From JAJFFW01 sp963922595 (GTDB lineage: Bacteria; Pseudomonadota; Alphaproteobacteria; Caulobacterales; Parvularculaceae): a DNA stretch of 64,000 bases. Numbering within the stretch: the stretch's first letter is position 1; each line of letters starts with the position of its first letter. The position numbers and the translations under genes are program-made. This document shows positions 17,826-27,060 of the stretch, piece after piece. The stretch covers positions 10,178 to 74,177 of the forward strand of contig CAWUIM010000009.1 in NCBI GenBank assembly GCA_963922595.1, in the 5' to 3' direction. The notes below the pieces were generated by a model, which worked only from the letters and a program-made list of their open reading frames with translations, did not search any database and was not told the origin of the DNA.

Positions 17826-19769
17826 CTATCTCTTCTTCTTACGCTCGACCGTCGCCCGCATTCGGTCGAGCCGGTCCAGCAATTCCTCACTCGACACGCC
17901 GCCGCCGGCGTCGCGATGATTGCTCGAGCCCGAATTCAACAATTCCTCTCTCGCCGTCACCGCAGCTTTCCAAACCCCTTCACCATCTGTGAAACTCTGA
18001 GAGGCGGTTTCCGTTAGCTCCATACGCGCGTTTGTCGCGATAAGATGATGCCTAAGCGCGTCGCTCCAGCCCCATTCAACCTCGTCCATCTCAGCATCAG
18101 GTCGCAGGAACGATTGTTTATTGAGCGTTTCATCGCCGAGGATGCGCTCCAGAGTGTCCGACGCCTGAGTCTCATGCAAATGGCGTTTCAGGCCGGGACT
18201 GTCAAGGCCCGGATTGGCTGAAAGCGCCGCAATTGCGGCGTTCAGGAGCCCGTCGAGGGCCAAATCGCTGAGGCGCAGGTCTAAAAACGCGTCTTCCTGG
18301 CGCTCCATAAGGCTCGGATGCTGAATCAGCGCGCAAACGAGGGTGGCTTCGCGCGACCAGCTCGAGGGTGCGCCGCGGCGTTTCAGGCTGGCGCTGGCGC
18401 GCGGTTCCGGCTTGAAAAAGCTGTTCCAGCGGCCCGCGCCTCCTGTCCGGGCGCGGTAAGGAATTCCGCCCGTCTGAGTTTTTGTCCTGGCCGGCGGCGC
18501 GAATTCCTCCTCAAGGCGCGCGGCGAGGTAGCGGCCATAGGCGCCCCGCACGTCGTTGTCGGCGATGCCTTTGACGAGCGTGCGCAAATGCGTGCGCAAG
18601 GCGGCGCGGCGTTCGGGCGTGTCGAGGGGACGCGCTTCGGTTTCGCGCCGCCACAAGACTTCGGCGAGCGGCGCCGCTTTTTCAAGAACGTCGCGAAACG
18701 CAGCAGCGCCCTTGTCCCGCACCAAATCATCCGGATCCTGCCCCTCCGGCAAGAACGCGAACAAAAGCGACTTGCCCGGCTTCAGCATCGGCAACGCTCT
18801 GTCCACGGACCGGTGCGCGGCGCCGACGCCCGCCCGGTCACCGTCAAAACACAGGATCGGCTCATCGCTCGCCCGCCAAAGAAGCGTGATCTGGGCTTCG
18901 GTCAACGCCGTTCCGAGCGGCGCCACGGCGCGCTTGATCCCCGCGCCCCACAGCGCGACGACGTCCATATACCCTTCGCACACGATTAAAGGCGCTTTTT
19001 CATCCGCCGCCGCCGCGCGCGCCGGACCGAGATTGTAAAGGACATTGCTCTTGTGAAAGAGCGGCGTTTCCGGCGAGTTCAGATATTTCGCGCGCGCATT
19101 GGGATTAAGCGCGCGCCCGCCGAATGCAATGACCCGTTCGCGCGCGCCGGTGATCGGGAACATCACGCGGTTGCGGAAGCGGTCGTAGGACGGCCCGCCA
19201 TCCTCCGGCTTAATGACGAGGCCAGCCTCGATCAACACATGCTCAGCGAAGCCCTTATTGATGAGATAGTCTTTCAACGCCGTGCGCGTTCCAGGCGCAT
19301 AGCCGATCCGGAAGGCCGCGATCTGTTCGGGCGTGACGCCCCGGCCCTGAAGATAGTCTGCTGCGGCGCGTCCTTCCGCCCGGCCGAGCATCGCAGAAAA
19401 GAACCCCGCGGCCGCATCGCAGGCTTCCGCGAGCCCCACCTGGGCGCGCGCGCGTTCGGCATCCCGCGGATCGTCGCGCGGCAATTCCATGCCCGCCTCT
19501 TCCGCCAACCGCTCCACCGCTTCGTAAAAGCTAAGGTTCTGGGTCTCCTGCAGGAACGAAATGACGTCGCCATGCTTGCCCGAGGAAAAGCAGTGATAAA
19601 ACCCCTTCTGGTCGTTGACGAAAAAGGACGGCGTCTTTTCTTTTGTGAACGGCGAAAGCCCAGCGAATTCATTGCCCTGCTTCTTCAATTTCATGTGCCG
19701 CCCGATCACGTCCGACGGCCGAAGGCGTGATTTGAGCTCGTCAAGGAAATCAGGGGTGAAACGGGGCAT
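17826..19769 (-). CDS. dnaG: DNA primase
   Basis: A 647-residue primase that lays RNA primers at the replication fork. An N-terminal domain is followed by a TOPRIM domain (LIVCEGYMDVVAL and the acidic CFDGDRAG) and a C-terminal DnaB-interaction region. The N-terminal zinc finger is degenerate. Where most primases have CPFH and HCFGCG, this one has SPFT (Ser39, Thr42) and HCFSSG (Cys60, Ser63), leaving one of four ligands. I recall the same wording in many alphaproteobacterial primases. It precedes rpoD. Upstream, yqeY, normally adjacent, is displaced by two genes. Confidence 0.98.
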   Translation of the reverse strand: MPRFTPDFLDELKSRLRPSDVIGRHMKLKKQGNEFAGLSPFTKEKTPSFFVNDQKGFYHCFSSGKHGDVISFLQETQNLSFYEAVERLAEEAGMELPRDDPRDAERARAQVGLAEACDAAAGFFSAMLGRAEGRAAADYLQGRGVTPEQIAAFRIGYAPGTRTALKDYLINKGFAEHVLIEAGLVIKPEDGGPSYDRFRNRVMFPITGARERVIAFGGRALNPNARAKYLNSPETPLFHKSNVLYNLGPARAAAADEKAPLIVCEGYMDVVALWGAGIKRAVAPLGTALTEAQITLLWRASDEPILCFDGDRAGVGAAHRSVDRALPMLKPGKSLLFAFLPEGQDPDDLVRDKGAAAFRDVLEKAAPLAEVLWRRETEARPLDTPERRAALRTHLRTLVKGIADNDVRGAYGRYLAARLEEEFAPPARTKTQTGGIPYRARTGGAGRWNSFFKPEPRASASLKRRGAPSSWSREATLVCALIQHPSLMERQEDAFLDLRLSDLALDGLLNAAIAALSANPGLDSPGLKRHLHETQASDTLERILGDETLNKQSFLRPDAEMDEVEWGWSDALRHHLIATNARMELTETASQSFTDGEGVWKAAVTAREELLNSGSSNHRDAGGGVSSEELLDRLDRMRATVERKKKR

Positions 19770-19989
19770 AGGGCGTATATGGGGCGCGAAATTGAATTGT
19801 CACATTAGCCACATTCGCAGCGATCTCGATAGTTCCTTTTCCCCGTCGTTTCTCCTCTCTAACGATTTATTTCTCTGCGTTCACCGGGTTGGTTGGCGAC
19901 GGCAATTGTGAAGGTCCCGACCGCCTGCGCATTCTTGTCCGGCGGCATATTCCCTCTTACGCTTCACGTGAAATTCTGAGGGAGAAACC

Positions 19990-22050
19990 ATGAAAAACCT
20001 GATCCTTGCGGCCGCGATCGCCAGCGCCGCCGCCTTCTCCGCGCCAACAGAAGCGCGCAATATCGCCCTCACCGACTGGCTGGACTGGGAGCGGGCGGCG
20101 AACCCGGAAATCTCCCCGGACGGCGCGGACATCATTTACACGCGCCGGCGCGTCAACAAATTCGAAGACCGTTGGGATGCGGAGCTCTGGATCATGGATG
20201 CGGGCGGCGAAAACCACCGGTTCCTCACCAAAGGCGGCGGCGTTCAATGGTCTCCCAACGGCGATCGCATCGCTTACATCGATAGCGTGGGCGACGGCGA
20301 AAAGGCGCGCGCGCAGTTGTTCGTCAAGCACATGACGAAAGACGGCCCGAGCTCACAAATCACCCATGACGCTTTTGAGCCGAACAGCTTCAAATGGAGC
20401 CCGAACGGCGACTGGATCGCGTTTCGCGCACAAACCCCGCTCGAAGCGGACTTCAAAATCGCCCTGCCCGAGCGGCCCAAAGGCGCGACCTGGATCGATG
20501 ATCCAACGGTGGTGGAACGGCTTCATTATCGGATCGACAGGGTCGGCGCCAAAGACGGGTTCGATCATTTGTTTCTTGCGCCCGCCGACGGCGGCACGCC
20601 GCGCCAAATCACGGACGGCAAGTGGGACGTGGGCGCGCGCTTTTCCGGCATCGACGCCAGCGGCGGACTGCACTGGACGCCGAACGGGAAATCTATCGTC
20701 TTTGACGGCGTCTTCGATCCGGCTGCGGAACTGGAGGGCATGCGTTCGGATATCAATATCGTCAACATTGAGACCGGCGCGCTTCGCAAACTCCAGCCCG
20801 AAGAAGGCTTCTGGTCTAACCCCCGCATTTCGCCGAACGGTGGGCTGATCGCCTATACGGGCAACCGCACCAAAGCGGCAAATTATCCGCCCCAGGAACT
20901 TCGCCTGATGACGATCAATGGCGGCGACGATAAGATCCTGATTGAGGATCTGCCTGATAGCATCAATGAGCTTGAGTGGGCCGCCGACGGCAGCGGGCTC
21001 TATTACACCATGAATGCGCGCGGAACGACGAACCTCTATTTCGTCACGCTCGCCGGCGAAATCCGGCAAGTGACGAACGGCGCGCACCGGTTGAGCGGCT
21101 TCGGCGTCAACCGCAACCAGGCGGCGGCGGTCCTCTCCGCTCCGAAGACCACGCCGAACCTCGTCCGTGTCTCCCTCGATGACGGCCGCCTCAATCAGCT
21201 GACGGATTTGAACGCCGATATTCTTCATGACGTTGCACTCGGCGAGACAGAAGAGATTCTCTATAAGTCCGCTGACGGAACGGACGTGCAGGGATGGATC
21301 GTCAAGCCGCCGAATTTCGATGCCGCGAAAAAGTATCCGCTTGTGCTCTCCATCCATGGCGGTCCCCACGCCATGTATGGCCTGAATTTCAATTTCCGTT
21401 TTCATGAGTTCGCATCGAAGGGCTATGTGGTCCTGTACACGAACCCGCGCGGCTCAACGGGCTATGGCGGGGCGTTCGCCAATGCGATCGACAATGCGTA
21501 TCCCGGCCGCGCCGACTATGAAGACCTCATGGGCGGCGTCGATGCGCTTTTGGAAAAAGGCATGGTCGACAAAGACCGCCTGTTCGTCACTGGATGTTCC
21601 GGCGGCGGTGTTCTCACGTCGTGGACCGTTACGCAGACCGACCGCTTCGCCGCGGCGGCTGCGCTTTGCCCGGTGATCAACTGGATCTCGTTTTCCGGCC
21701 AGGCCGACATCGGCCGCTGGTCGTTCGCGCGCTTCCGGCCGTTCTACTGGGAAGACCCGACGAAATGGCTGGAGCACTCGCCGATCATGCATGTGCAGAA
21801 GGTGAAGACGCCGACATTGCTGATGACCGGCGATAAGGACTTGCGTACGCCACTGGCCCAGGCGGAAGAATTCTACGCGGCGTTAAAAATGCTCGGCGTG
21901 CCGACGAAGCTCATCGCCATGCGCAATGAATATCACGGCACCACGAGCGTTCCATCCAACATGCTGCGCACGCAACTCTATCTGCAGCAATGGTTCGCCG
22001 ATTACGGCGGCGTGCCGCTGGATGAGCCGTCAGAGGAGAGCGACGAGTAA
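19990..22050 (+). CDS. Secreted S9-family prolyl oligopeptidase-type peptidase
   Basis: A 686-residue protein with a cleavable signal peptide (MKNLILAAAIASAAAFSAPTEA), a beta-propeller made of WD40-like/TolB-type blades (repeated segments such as SPNGDRIAYI, SPNGDWIAF, SPNGGLIAY) and a C-terminal alpha/beta-hydrolase peptidase domain. The nucleophile is Ser537 in GCSGGG, with the acid in TGDKDLRTP and His649 in NEYHGT. It probably acts in the periplasm on short peptides. GGGAG precedes the ATG. It diverges from dnaG across 220 bp and separates dnaG from yqeY. Confidence 0.93.
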   Translation: MKNLILAAAIASAAAFSAPTEARNIALTDWLDWERAANPEISPDGADIIYTRRRVNKFEDRWDAELWIMDAGGENHRFLTKGGGVQWSPNGDRIAYIDSVGDGEKARAQLFVKHMTKDGPSSQITHDAFEPNSFKWSPNGDWIAFRAQTPLEADFKIALPERPKGATWIDDPTVVERLHYRIDRVGAKDGFDHLFLAPADGGTPRQITDGKWDVGARFSGIDASGGLHWTPNGKSIVFDGVFDPAAELEGMRSDINIVNIETGALRKLQPEEGFWSNPRISPNGGLIAYTGNRTKAANYPPQELRLMTINGGDDKILIEDLPDSINELEWAADGSGLYYTMNARGTTNLYFVTLAGEIRQVTNGAHRLSGFGVNRNQAAAVLSAPKTTPNLVRVSLDDGRLNQLTDLNADILHDVALGETEEILYKSADGTDVQGWIVKPPNFDAAKKYPLVLSIHGGPHAMYGLNFNFRFHEFASKGYVVLYTNPRGSTGYGGAFANAIDNAYPGRADYEDLMGGVDALLEKGMVDKDRLFVTGCSGGGVLTSWTVTQTDRFAAAAALCPVINWISFSGQADIGRWSFARFRPFYWEDPTKWLEHSPIMHVQKVKTPTLLMTGDKDLRTPLAQAEEFYAALKMLGVPTKLIAMRNEYHGTTSVPSNMLRTQLYLQQWFADYGGVPLDEPSEESDE

Positions 22051-22082
22051 TTTCCACACCATCATCGACTCCGGAAAACCAA

Positions 22083-22613
22083 GTGGCGCAATCCTTCGAA
22101 CAAATGCTCACCGGCGGACATCCGAACTCGCTCGGCAATACCGTCGAGGTCGTGGACCTTGTCTTGTCTGACCCAGAGCGTTTTGACGAACTCTTCGGAT
22201 GCTACGGCAGCGAAGACGACGTTGTCCGCTTGCGGACCTCGAATGCGATGAAACGCATTGAGGCTGAGCGCCGCGACCTTCTCGTTCCCTATATCGACCG
22301 TTTCATTGATGAGATCGGCACCCTCGACCAGGCCTCCGCTCAATGGACATTGGCTCAGCTATTCGATCGCCTTTCGGAGGAATTGAGTAAAGACCAGCGA
22401 AAAGCGGCGATCGCGATCATGAAACGCAACCTCAAAGGTCACGATGACTGGATCGTCCTCAACGCGACCATTGAGACATTGTCAAAGTGGGCGGGGAAAG
22501 ACGCCGCCCTCGCAAAATGGATACGTCCGCACCTTGAACGGCTAAGCAAGGACAGCCGAAAGTCTGTCGCCTCGCGCGCGACCAAGAAGCTCAACGCGCT
22601 AAGCACCGGATAA
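22083..22613 (+). CDS. Alpha-helical repeat (HEAT-like) protein of unknown function
   Basis: A 176-residue soluble protein that is almost entirely amphipathic helix. Repeated segments of about 35 residues (RLRTSNAMKRIEAERRDLL, SAQWTLAQLFDRLS, DWIVLNATIETLSKW, KSVASRATKKLNAL) suggest HEAT/armadillo-like repeats, a scaffold for protein binding. The start is GTG with a weak ribosome site. It follows the S9 peptidase by 32 bases on the same strand and may be cotranscribed. Its stop is 8 bases from the convergent yqeY end. No specific function can be assigned. Confidence 0.75.
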   Translation: MAQSFEQMLTGGHPNSLGNTVEVVDLVLSDPERFDELFGCYGSEDDVVRLRTSNAMKRIEAERRDLLVPYIDRFIDEIGTLDQASAQWTLAQLFDRLSEELSKDQRKAAIAIMKRNLKGHDDWIVLNATIETLSKWAGKDAALAKWIRPHLERLSKDSRKSVASRATKKLNALSTG

Positions 22614-22621
22614 GCAAAGGC

Positions 22622-23080
22622 CTACCCCAGCGTCTTCTTCATAATGGCGCCGGCGCGGCCGAAATCCATGGCGCCTTGGTGGCGTTCCTTGAGCGCGGCC
22701 ATGCATTTGCCCATGTCCTTGAGGCCGGTCGCCTCCAGCTCTTCGATGACGCTTGAAACGGCGGTTTCGATTTCAGCGTCGTTAAGCTGGCGCGGCATGA
22801 ACTCGCGGATCACGTCGATCTCGGCGCGTTCCTGTTCAGCAAGCTCTGGCCGGCAGGCCTTTTCGTAAGTCTCAGAACTTTCTTCGCGCTGCTTCACCAT
22901 CTTGGTGAGGATCGCCAAAATCTCTTCGTCGCTCACGCCATTGCAGCGGTCTTCGCTGCGCGCGGCGATGTCTCTGTCCTTGATTGCGGCATTCACCAGA
23001 CGCAGCGTCGCGACTCTTAGTTTGTCGTCACGCGCCTTCATGGCGGTCTTCAATGCGTCGTCAATCTGCTGTCGCAACAT
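22622..23080 (-). CDS. GatB/YqeY-domain protein
   Basis: A 152-residue YqeY-family protein starting MLRQQIDDALKTAMKARDDK and continuing RVATLRLVNAAIKDRDI, with EILAILTKMVKQREES, MPRQLNDAEIE and a C-terminal MGKCMAALKERHQG, DFGRAGAIMKKTL. The domain is shared with the tail of GatB of the tRNA-dependent amidotransferase; the role of the free-standing form is unclear. The ATG at 23080 follows GGAGA and matches the family's usual start, so the longer frame to 23140 is not used. It diverges from carA, a conserved alphaproteobacterial neighbour. Confidence 0.92.
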   Translation of the reverse strand: MLRQQIDDALKTAMKARDDKLRVATLRLVNAAIKDRDIAARSEDRCNGVSDEEILAILTKMVKQREESSETYEKACRPELAEQERAEIDVIREFMPRQLNDAEIETAVSSVIEELEATGLKDMGKCMAALKERHQGAMDFGRAGAIMKKTLG

Positions 23081-23353
23081 CTGCGATTCTCCAAAAAGGG
23101 CGGCGTCCAGCGGCTTCAGGCGAAACATCGAGACACCCATATTCTATTGTGTTGATATTGTTTGGCTTTTTAGACCGTTTCGTTTGTTGACCGCCTTATG
23201 GGTTTCCCCTAGCTTCCCGTCAATTTGCGCGCCGCCCTCAGGTTTATTCCGCATGGGGCCGGTTGCGCTTCAAACACTTGCTCCGCGAAGGCGACGACCG
23301 CAACCGCCAGCCGCCATACCGTTCGAACTCGAAGAATGAAGAGATATTCACCG

Positions 23354-24523
23354 ATGCGATTAAGTCAAGCGCCAATACAACCCGCCACCGCCCTCCTCGT
23401 GCTCGCGTCCGGAAAAACCTTTGAAGGACAAGGCTTTGGCGCGACCGGCGACGCCGTCGGCGAGGTTTGTTTCAACACGGCGATGACCGGCTATCAGGAG
23501 ATTTTGACCGATCCGTCCTACGCCGGGCAAATCGTCACCTTCACCTTTCCCCATATCGGGAATGTGGGCGCCAATCCTGAAGATAGTGAAAATGCGTCTG
23601 CGACAGCGGCCGCCGCCGCGCGAGGCGCGATCGTTCGCGAGCCGCCTACGAGCCCTTCAAACTACCGGGCGCAGATGGACTTATCGCAGTGGATGCGCCG
23701 GCGCGGCATTATCGGCATATCGGGCGTCGACACGCGCGCCCTCACCGCCCTGATCCGCGAAGAGGGCATGCCGAACGCCGTCATCGCCCATAACGCCGCC
23801 GGACAATTCGATCTCGACGCCCTGAAAGCAAAAGCGCGCGACTGGCCGGGTATAGAGGGGCGCGATCTCGCCAAGGATGTTTCCGTCACGCAATCATTCA
23901 ATCACGAAGAAACCGCCTGGGCGTGGGACAAGGGTTTCGGGCGCACGCGCGGCGACGGCCCGCATATTGTCGTGATCGATTACGGCGTGAAGAAAAACAT
24001 TTTGCGCCTGCTCGCACAACAGGGCGCGCGCGTCACCGTCGTGCCGGCGAGCGCAGGCTATGAGGATATCATGGCCAAGAATCCCGACGGCGTCGTCTTA
24101 TCCAACGGACCCGGCGATCCAGCAGCCACAGGCGAAACTGCGATCCCCGTAATCCGTGCGCTGATCGACAACAAAGTGCCCACCTTCGGCATCTGCCTCG
24201 GACACCAGATGCTGGCGCTCGCCGCCGGCGCCAAGACTGTCAAAATGGCGCAAGGCCATCACGGCGCCAACCATCCGGTGAAAAACCTCAAAACCGGCAA
24301 AGTGGAGATCGTCTCCATGAACCACGGGTTTACAGTGGACGCGGCGAGCTTGCCGGGCGACGCGGAAGCCACCTTCACATCGCTCTTTGACGGCACTAAT
24401 AGCGGGCTAAAATTGAAGAACGCGCCGGCGATTTCCGTCCAGCATCACCCTGAAGCCTCGCCCGGCCCTCAGGACAGTTTCGGCGTTTTCAAAGAATTCG
24501 TGGACTCACTGAGAGCCGCCTAA
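23354..24523 (+). CDS. carA: Carbamoyl-phosphate synthase small (glutaminase) subunit
   Basis: An about 389-residue class I glutamine amidotransferase subunit that feeds ammonia to CarB for carbamoyl phosphate, used by arginine and pyrimidine synthesis. The N-terminal CarA domain starts LLVLASGKTFEGQGFGA. The GATase domain has VVIDYGVKKNILR, the nucleophile Cys in TFGICLGHQML, MNHGFTV and the His-Glu of VQHHPEASPGPQDS. The start is uncertain: ATG at 23354 or 23336 are both possible. The open frame up to 23225 does not look coding. carB is not adjacent (it starts at 30035). Confidence 0.96.
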   Translation: MRLSQAPIQPATALLVLASGKTFEGQGFGATGDAVGEVCFNTAMTGYQEILTDPSYAGQIVTFTFPHIGNVGANPEDSENASATAAAAARGAIVREPPTSPSNYRAQMDLSQWMRRRGIIGISGVDTRALTALIREEGMPNAVIAHNAAGQFDLDALKAKARDWPGIEGRDLAKDVSVTQSFNHEETAWAWDKGFGRTRGDGPHIVVIDYGVKKNILRLLAQQGARVTVVPASAGYEDIMAKNPDGVVLSNGPGDPAATGETAIPVIRALIDNKVPTFGICLGHQMLALAAGAKTVKMAQGHHGANHPVKNLKTGKVEIVSMNHGFTVDAASLPGDAEATFTSLFDGTNSGLKLKNAPAISVQHHPEASPGPQDSFGVFKEFVDSLRAA

Positions 24524-24541
24524 CGCGTCCGGGACATTTCA

Positions 24542-25810
24542 ATGAAAGCCATTCAGTCCTTTTATGCGAGCGTTCCTGCGATCGCGGATTACACCCAGCC
24601 GCTCGCTGCATTGACGGCGCTGGTCGCCGTCGCGTTGATCGCCATTGTCGCCAATATGGTGACGCGCGGCGTGATCGTTGTCCTGATCCGGCGTGTGCTC
24701 GCGCGAACGAAATCGGTGCGCGACGATATTCTCGTGAAACGCCGCGTCTTCCAGCGCCTTTCGCAACTGGCGCCCGCCTTCATCATCTATGCGCTGGCGC
24801 CAGTGGCGCTTGAGGCCTACCCGGCGCTTGGGGCCTTCCTCGTTAAATTGAGCCTCGTCTATATGATCGCGATCGGCGTTCTGTTCGTGGACGGCATGAT
24901 CAACGCCGGGCTCGAAATCTACGGAACATTCCGGATATCGCGCACATTCCCGGTCACCAGCTTCGCGCAAGTAACCAAGCTCATCCTCTATTTCCTCGGC
25001 TTCATCGCAACGCTTTCGGTGTTGCTGGGCGAGTCGCCGATGACATTCATCGCGGGGCTCGGCGCGCTCGCCGCGGTCTTGATGTTTGTCTTCAAGGACC
25101 TGATCCTCGGCCTCGTTGCGGGCATCCAGCTTTCGGCGAACCGCATAGTCGCCGTGGGCGACTGGATCGAGATCCCCAAATATGGCGTTGACGGCGACGT
25201 CATGGAGATCGCGCTGACGACGGTGAAAATCCGGAATTTCGACAAAACAATCACGACTGTGCCGACGCAAGCGCTCATCAATGAAAGCTTCAAGAACTGG
25301 CGCGGCATGACGGAAACGGGCGGGCGCCGCATAAAACGTTCCGTACACATTGATGTGGCGTCAATCCGCTTTTGCGATGAAGAGATGCTCGAACGCTACG
25401 CCAAGATCCGGCATATCGCCGCTTACATCGAAGAAAAACGCAAGGAGATCGCCGCCTACAATGAAGAGACGGGCGCCGACCGGGCGCTCCTCGTCAATGG
25501 CCGCCATCTGACGAATATCGGCACCTTCCGCGCTTACGTGGAAGCCTATCTTCGTAATCACCCGAAAATATCGAAGGATCTCACCTTACTCGTTCGCCAG
25601 CTTCAGCCGACGGCGCATGGACTGCCGATCGAGATTTATGTGTTCACCAACGACACCAACTGGATCGCTTACGAAGGGATTCAGGCGGACATTTTCGACC
25701 ACATCCTCGCCGCCGCCCGCGAATTCGATCTGCGCGTCTTTCAGGACCCAACCGGCGCGGACTTTCAGAGGTCATTTGCGCAAAGACAAGAAGCCTCAGC
25801 GCCAGTCTGA
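24542..25810 (+). CDS. MscS-family mechanosensitive ion channel (YbdG/YnaI-like)
   Basis: A 422-residue membrane protein with about five hydrophobic segments before residue 200. The MscS pore-lining helix region (FIAGLGALAAVLMFVFKDLILGLVAGIQL) and the beta domain (VAVGDWIEIPKYGVDGDVMEIALTTVKIRNFDKTITTVPTQALI) follow, with a long cytoplasmic C-terminal part. This layout matches the larger YbdG-type channels rather than minimal MscS. It would release solutes on osmotic downshock. It follows carA by 18 bases and could be read through from it. Confidence 0.93.
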   Translation: MKAIQSFYASVPAIADYTQPLAALTALVAVALIAIVANMVTRGVIVVLIRRVLARTKSVRDDILVKRRVFQRLSQLAPAFIIYALAPVALEAYPALGAFLVKLSLVYMIAIGVLFVDGMINAGLEIYGTFRISRTFPVTSFAQVTKLILYFLGFIATLSVLLGESPMTFIAGLGALAAVLMFVFKDLILGLVAGIQLSANRIVAVGDWIEIPKYGVDGDVMEIALTTVKIRNFDKTITTVPTQALINESFKNWRGMTETGGRRIKRSVHIDVASIRFCDEEMLERYAKIRHIAAYIEEKRKEIAAYNEETGADRALLVNGRHLTNIGTFRAYVEAYLRNHPKISKDLTLLVRQLQPTAHGLPIEIYVFTNDTNWIAYEGIQADIFDHILAAAREFDLRVFQDPTGADFQRSFAQRQEASAPV

Positions 25811-25837
25811 ACGGCGTACGGACTTAACGCCCCAAAT

Positions 25838-27010
25838 TCAGGACGCGTTAAAAACAACATCTTCCACGCCAATAAAACGCGCCATCCGGCCGAGCTCTGA
25901 TTGCAGTTTTCTCTCGCGCGCCAGCGTCGCTTTCACGCCGCGCTCCCACCAGATTTCTTCAACCGTAAGCACGGATTTCTTTCTATCGGCCTTAACTTCG
26001 ATGCGGCCCACAAAGCGGTCGCCTTCCAGCATCGGATAGACGTAATACCCATACTGACGTTTCGCCGCCGGCACAAAAATTTCAATTCGATAGTCAAAAC
26101 CGAAAAGGCGCTGCAGCCTATTGCGGTCTCGGATCACGGGATCGAACGGATTGAGAATCCGCAGGCGGCTCGTCGACGCACTGAGCGCAGCGAGACGCTC
26201 TTCAATGTCCGCCGGCGCCAGCGCGCGATATGGTTTTTTGTCCGCGCATTCTATTTCCACCTCCACCAGTTTCTTCCGGCGCTTTTGCGTCCACCCTTTC
26301 ACTTCGCTGAGATCGGCCGCGTCCCAGAAGCGCATAATGTCGCCTTCGCTGGCGAAGCCCAGCCGGTCGAGCGCTTGCGCGCAGAGCCAGTCGAGCTGTC
26401 CGGCGTCGCCGATCTCTTTGTCGCGGAGCGCGGCCGGGATCACCTTTTCGCAGACGTCGTAGTGTTTGATGAAATTCTTGCGGTGGCACGTGGCGAGAAC
26501 GCCTGCATACCAATAATAGTCGAGGGCGAACTTATGCGGCGGGCGCGCCCATCCTTCTTTGCGGGCGAGGCCTTTCGCTTCAAAAGCACGCGTTGAAAGC
26601 GGGCCTTCTTTCTCGATGCGTTTCAAGATCGCGGCGCATTCGCGCTCGGGCGGCATATACTTCGCCCATTGCCCGCCTTCAATTTTACGCCGCATACGAT
26701 CGAACTGACGCCGCCAATTGGGGTAAAAGGCCATCGGCAACACGGAGGCGTCATGGGTGAAATGCTCGAACGCTTTGCGCGCGACGATCAGCTCATCGAG
26801 CATATGCTCGCGATAGTTCTGGTTGCGCGACCACAGGATATGATCATGCGCCCGCGCGACGACACGGATCGTATCAAGCTGAACAAAGCCCAGACGCTCA
26901 ATAATGCCGAGAAGCGCGTCTTGATCGATGGCGCCGGTGGGCGTCTCCGCGAGCCCCTGGCGTTCAAGCCACAAACGGCGCGCGGCGCGATTGGAGATTT
27001 TGAGCGTCAT
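25838..27010 (-). CDS. YcaQ-type winged-helix DNA glycosylase (HTH_42 / AlkZ superfamily)
   Basis: A 390-residue protein with the winged-helix tandem of the AlkZ/YcaQ superfamily. The catalytic QxD motif is visible in LGFVQLDTIRVVARAHDHILWSR (Gln-Leu-Asp near residue 40), the form typical of YcaQ proteins that unhook interstrand crosslinks, as opposed to the QxQ of AlkZ proper. Further family segments are AFEHFTHDASVLP, SPFDPVIRDRNRLQRLFGFDYRIE-like (here LNPFDPVIRDRNRLQRLFGF) and KRQYGYYVYPML. It faces the MscS gene tail to tail. Function is from family knowledge. Confidence 0.88.
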   Translation of the reverse strand: MTLKISNRAARRLWLERQGLAETPTGAIDQDALLGIIERLGFVQLDTIRVVARAHDHILWSRNQNYREHMLDELIVARKAFEHFTHDASVLPMAFYPNWRRQFDRMRRKIEGGQWAKYMPPERECAAILKRIEKEGPLSTRAFEAKGLARKEGWARPPHKFALDYYWYAGVLATCHRKNFIKHYDVCEKVIPAALRDKEIGDAGQLDWLCAQALDRLGFASEGDIMRFWDAADLSEVKGWTQKRRKKLVEVEIECADKKPYRALAPADIEERLAALSASTSRLRILNPFDPVIRDRNRLQRLFGFDYRIEIFVPAAKRQYGYYVYPMLEGDRFVGRIEVKADRKKSVLTVEEIWWERGVKATLARERKLQSELGRMARFIGVEDVVFNAS

Positions 27011-27060
27011 GGCCTGACTTCAGACCAGAACGCCCCTCTTTGGCAACAAGGCCCGTTCGG

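Noticed and set aside
20353..21405. Minus-strand frame of 350 codons inside the S9 peptidase
   Set aside because: The S9 peptidase propeller and catalytic motifs run through the same DNA on the plus strand. The minus frame is low-complexity Arg/His/Asp sequence.
23225..23353. N-terminal extension of carA from a TTG at 23225
   Set aside because: The extra 43 residues do not resemble CarA, contain Thr/Ala/Arg-rich sequence, and the TTG lacks a ribosome site.
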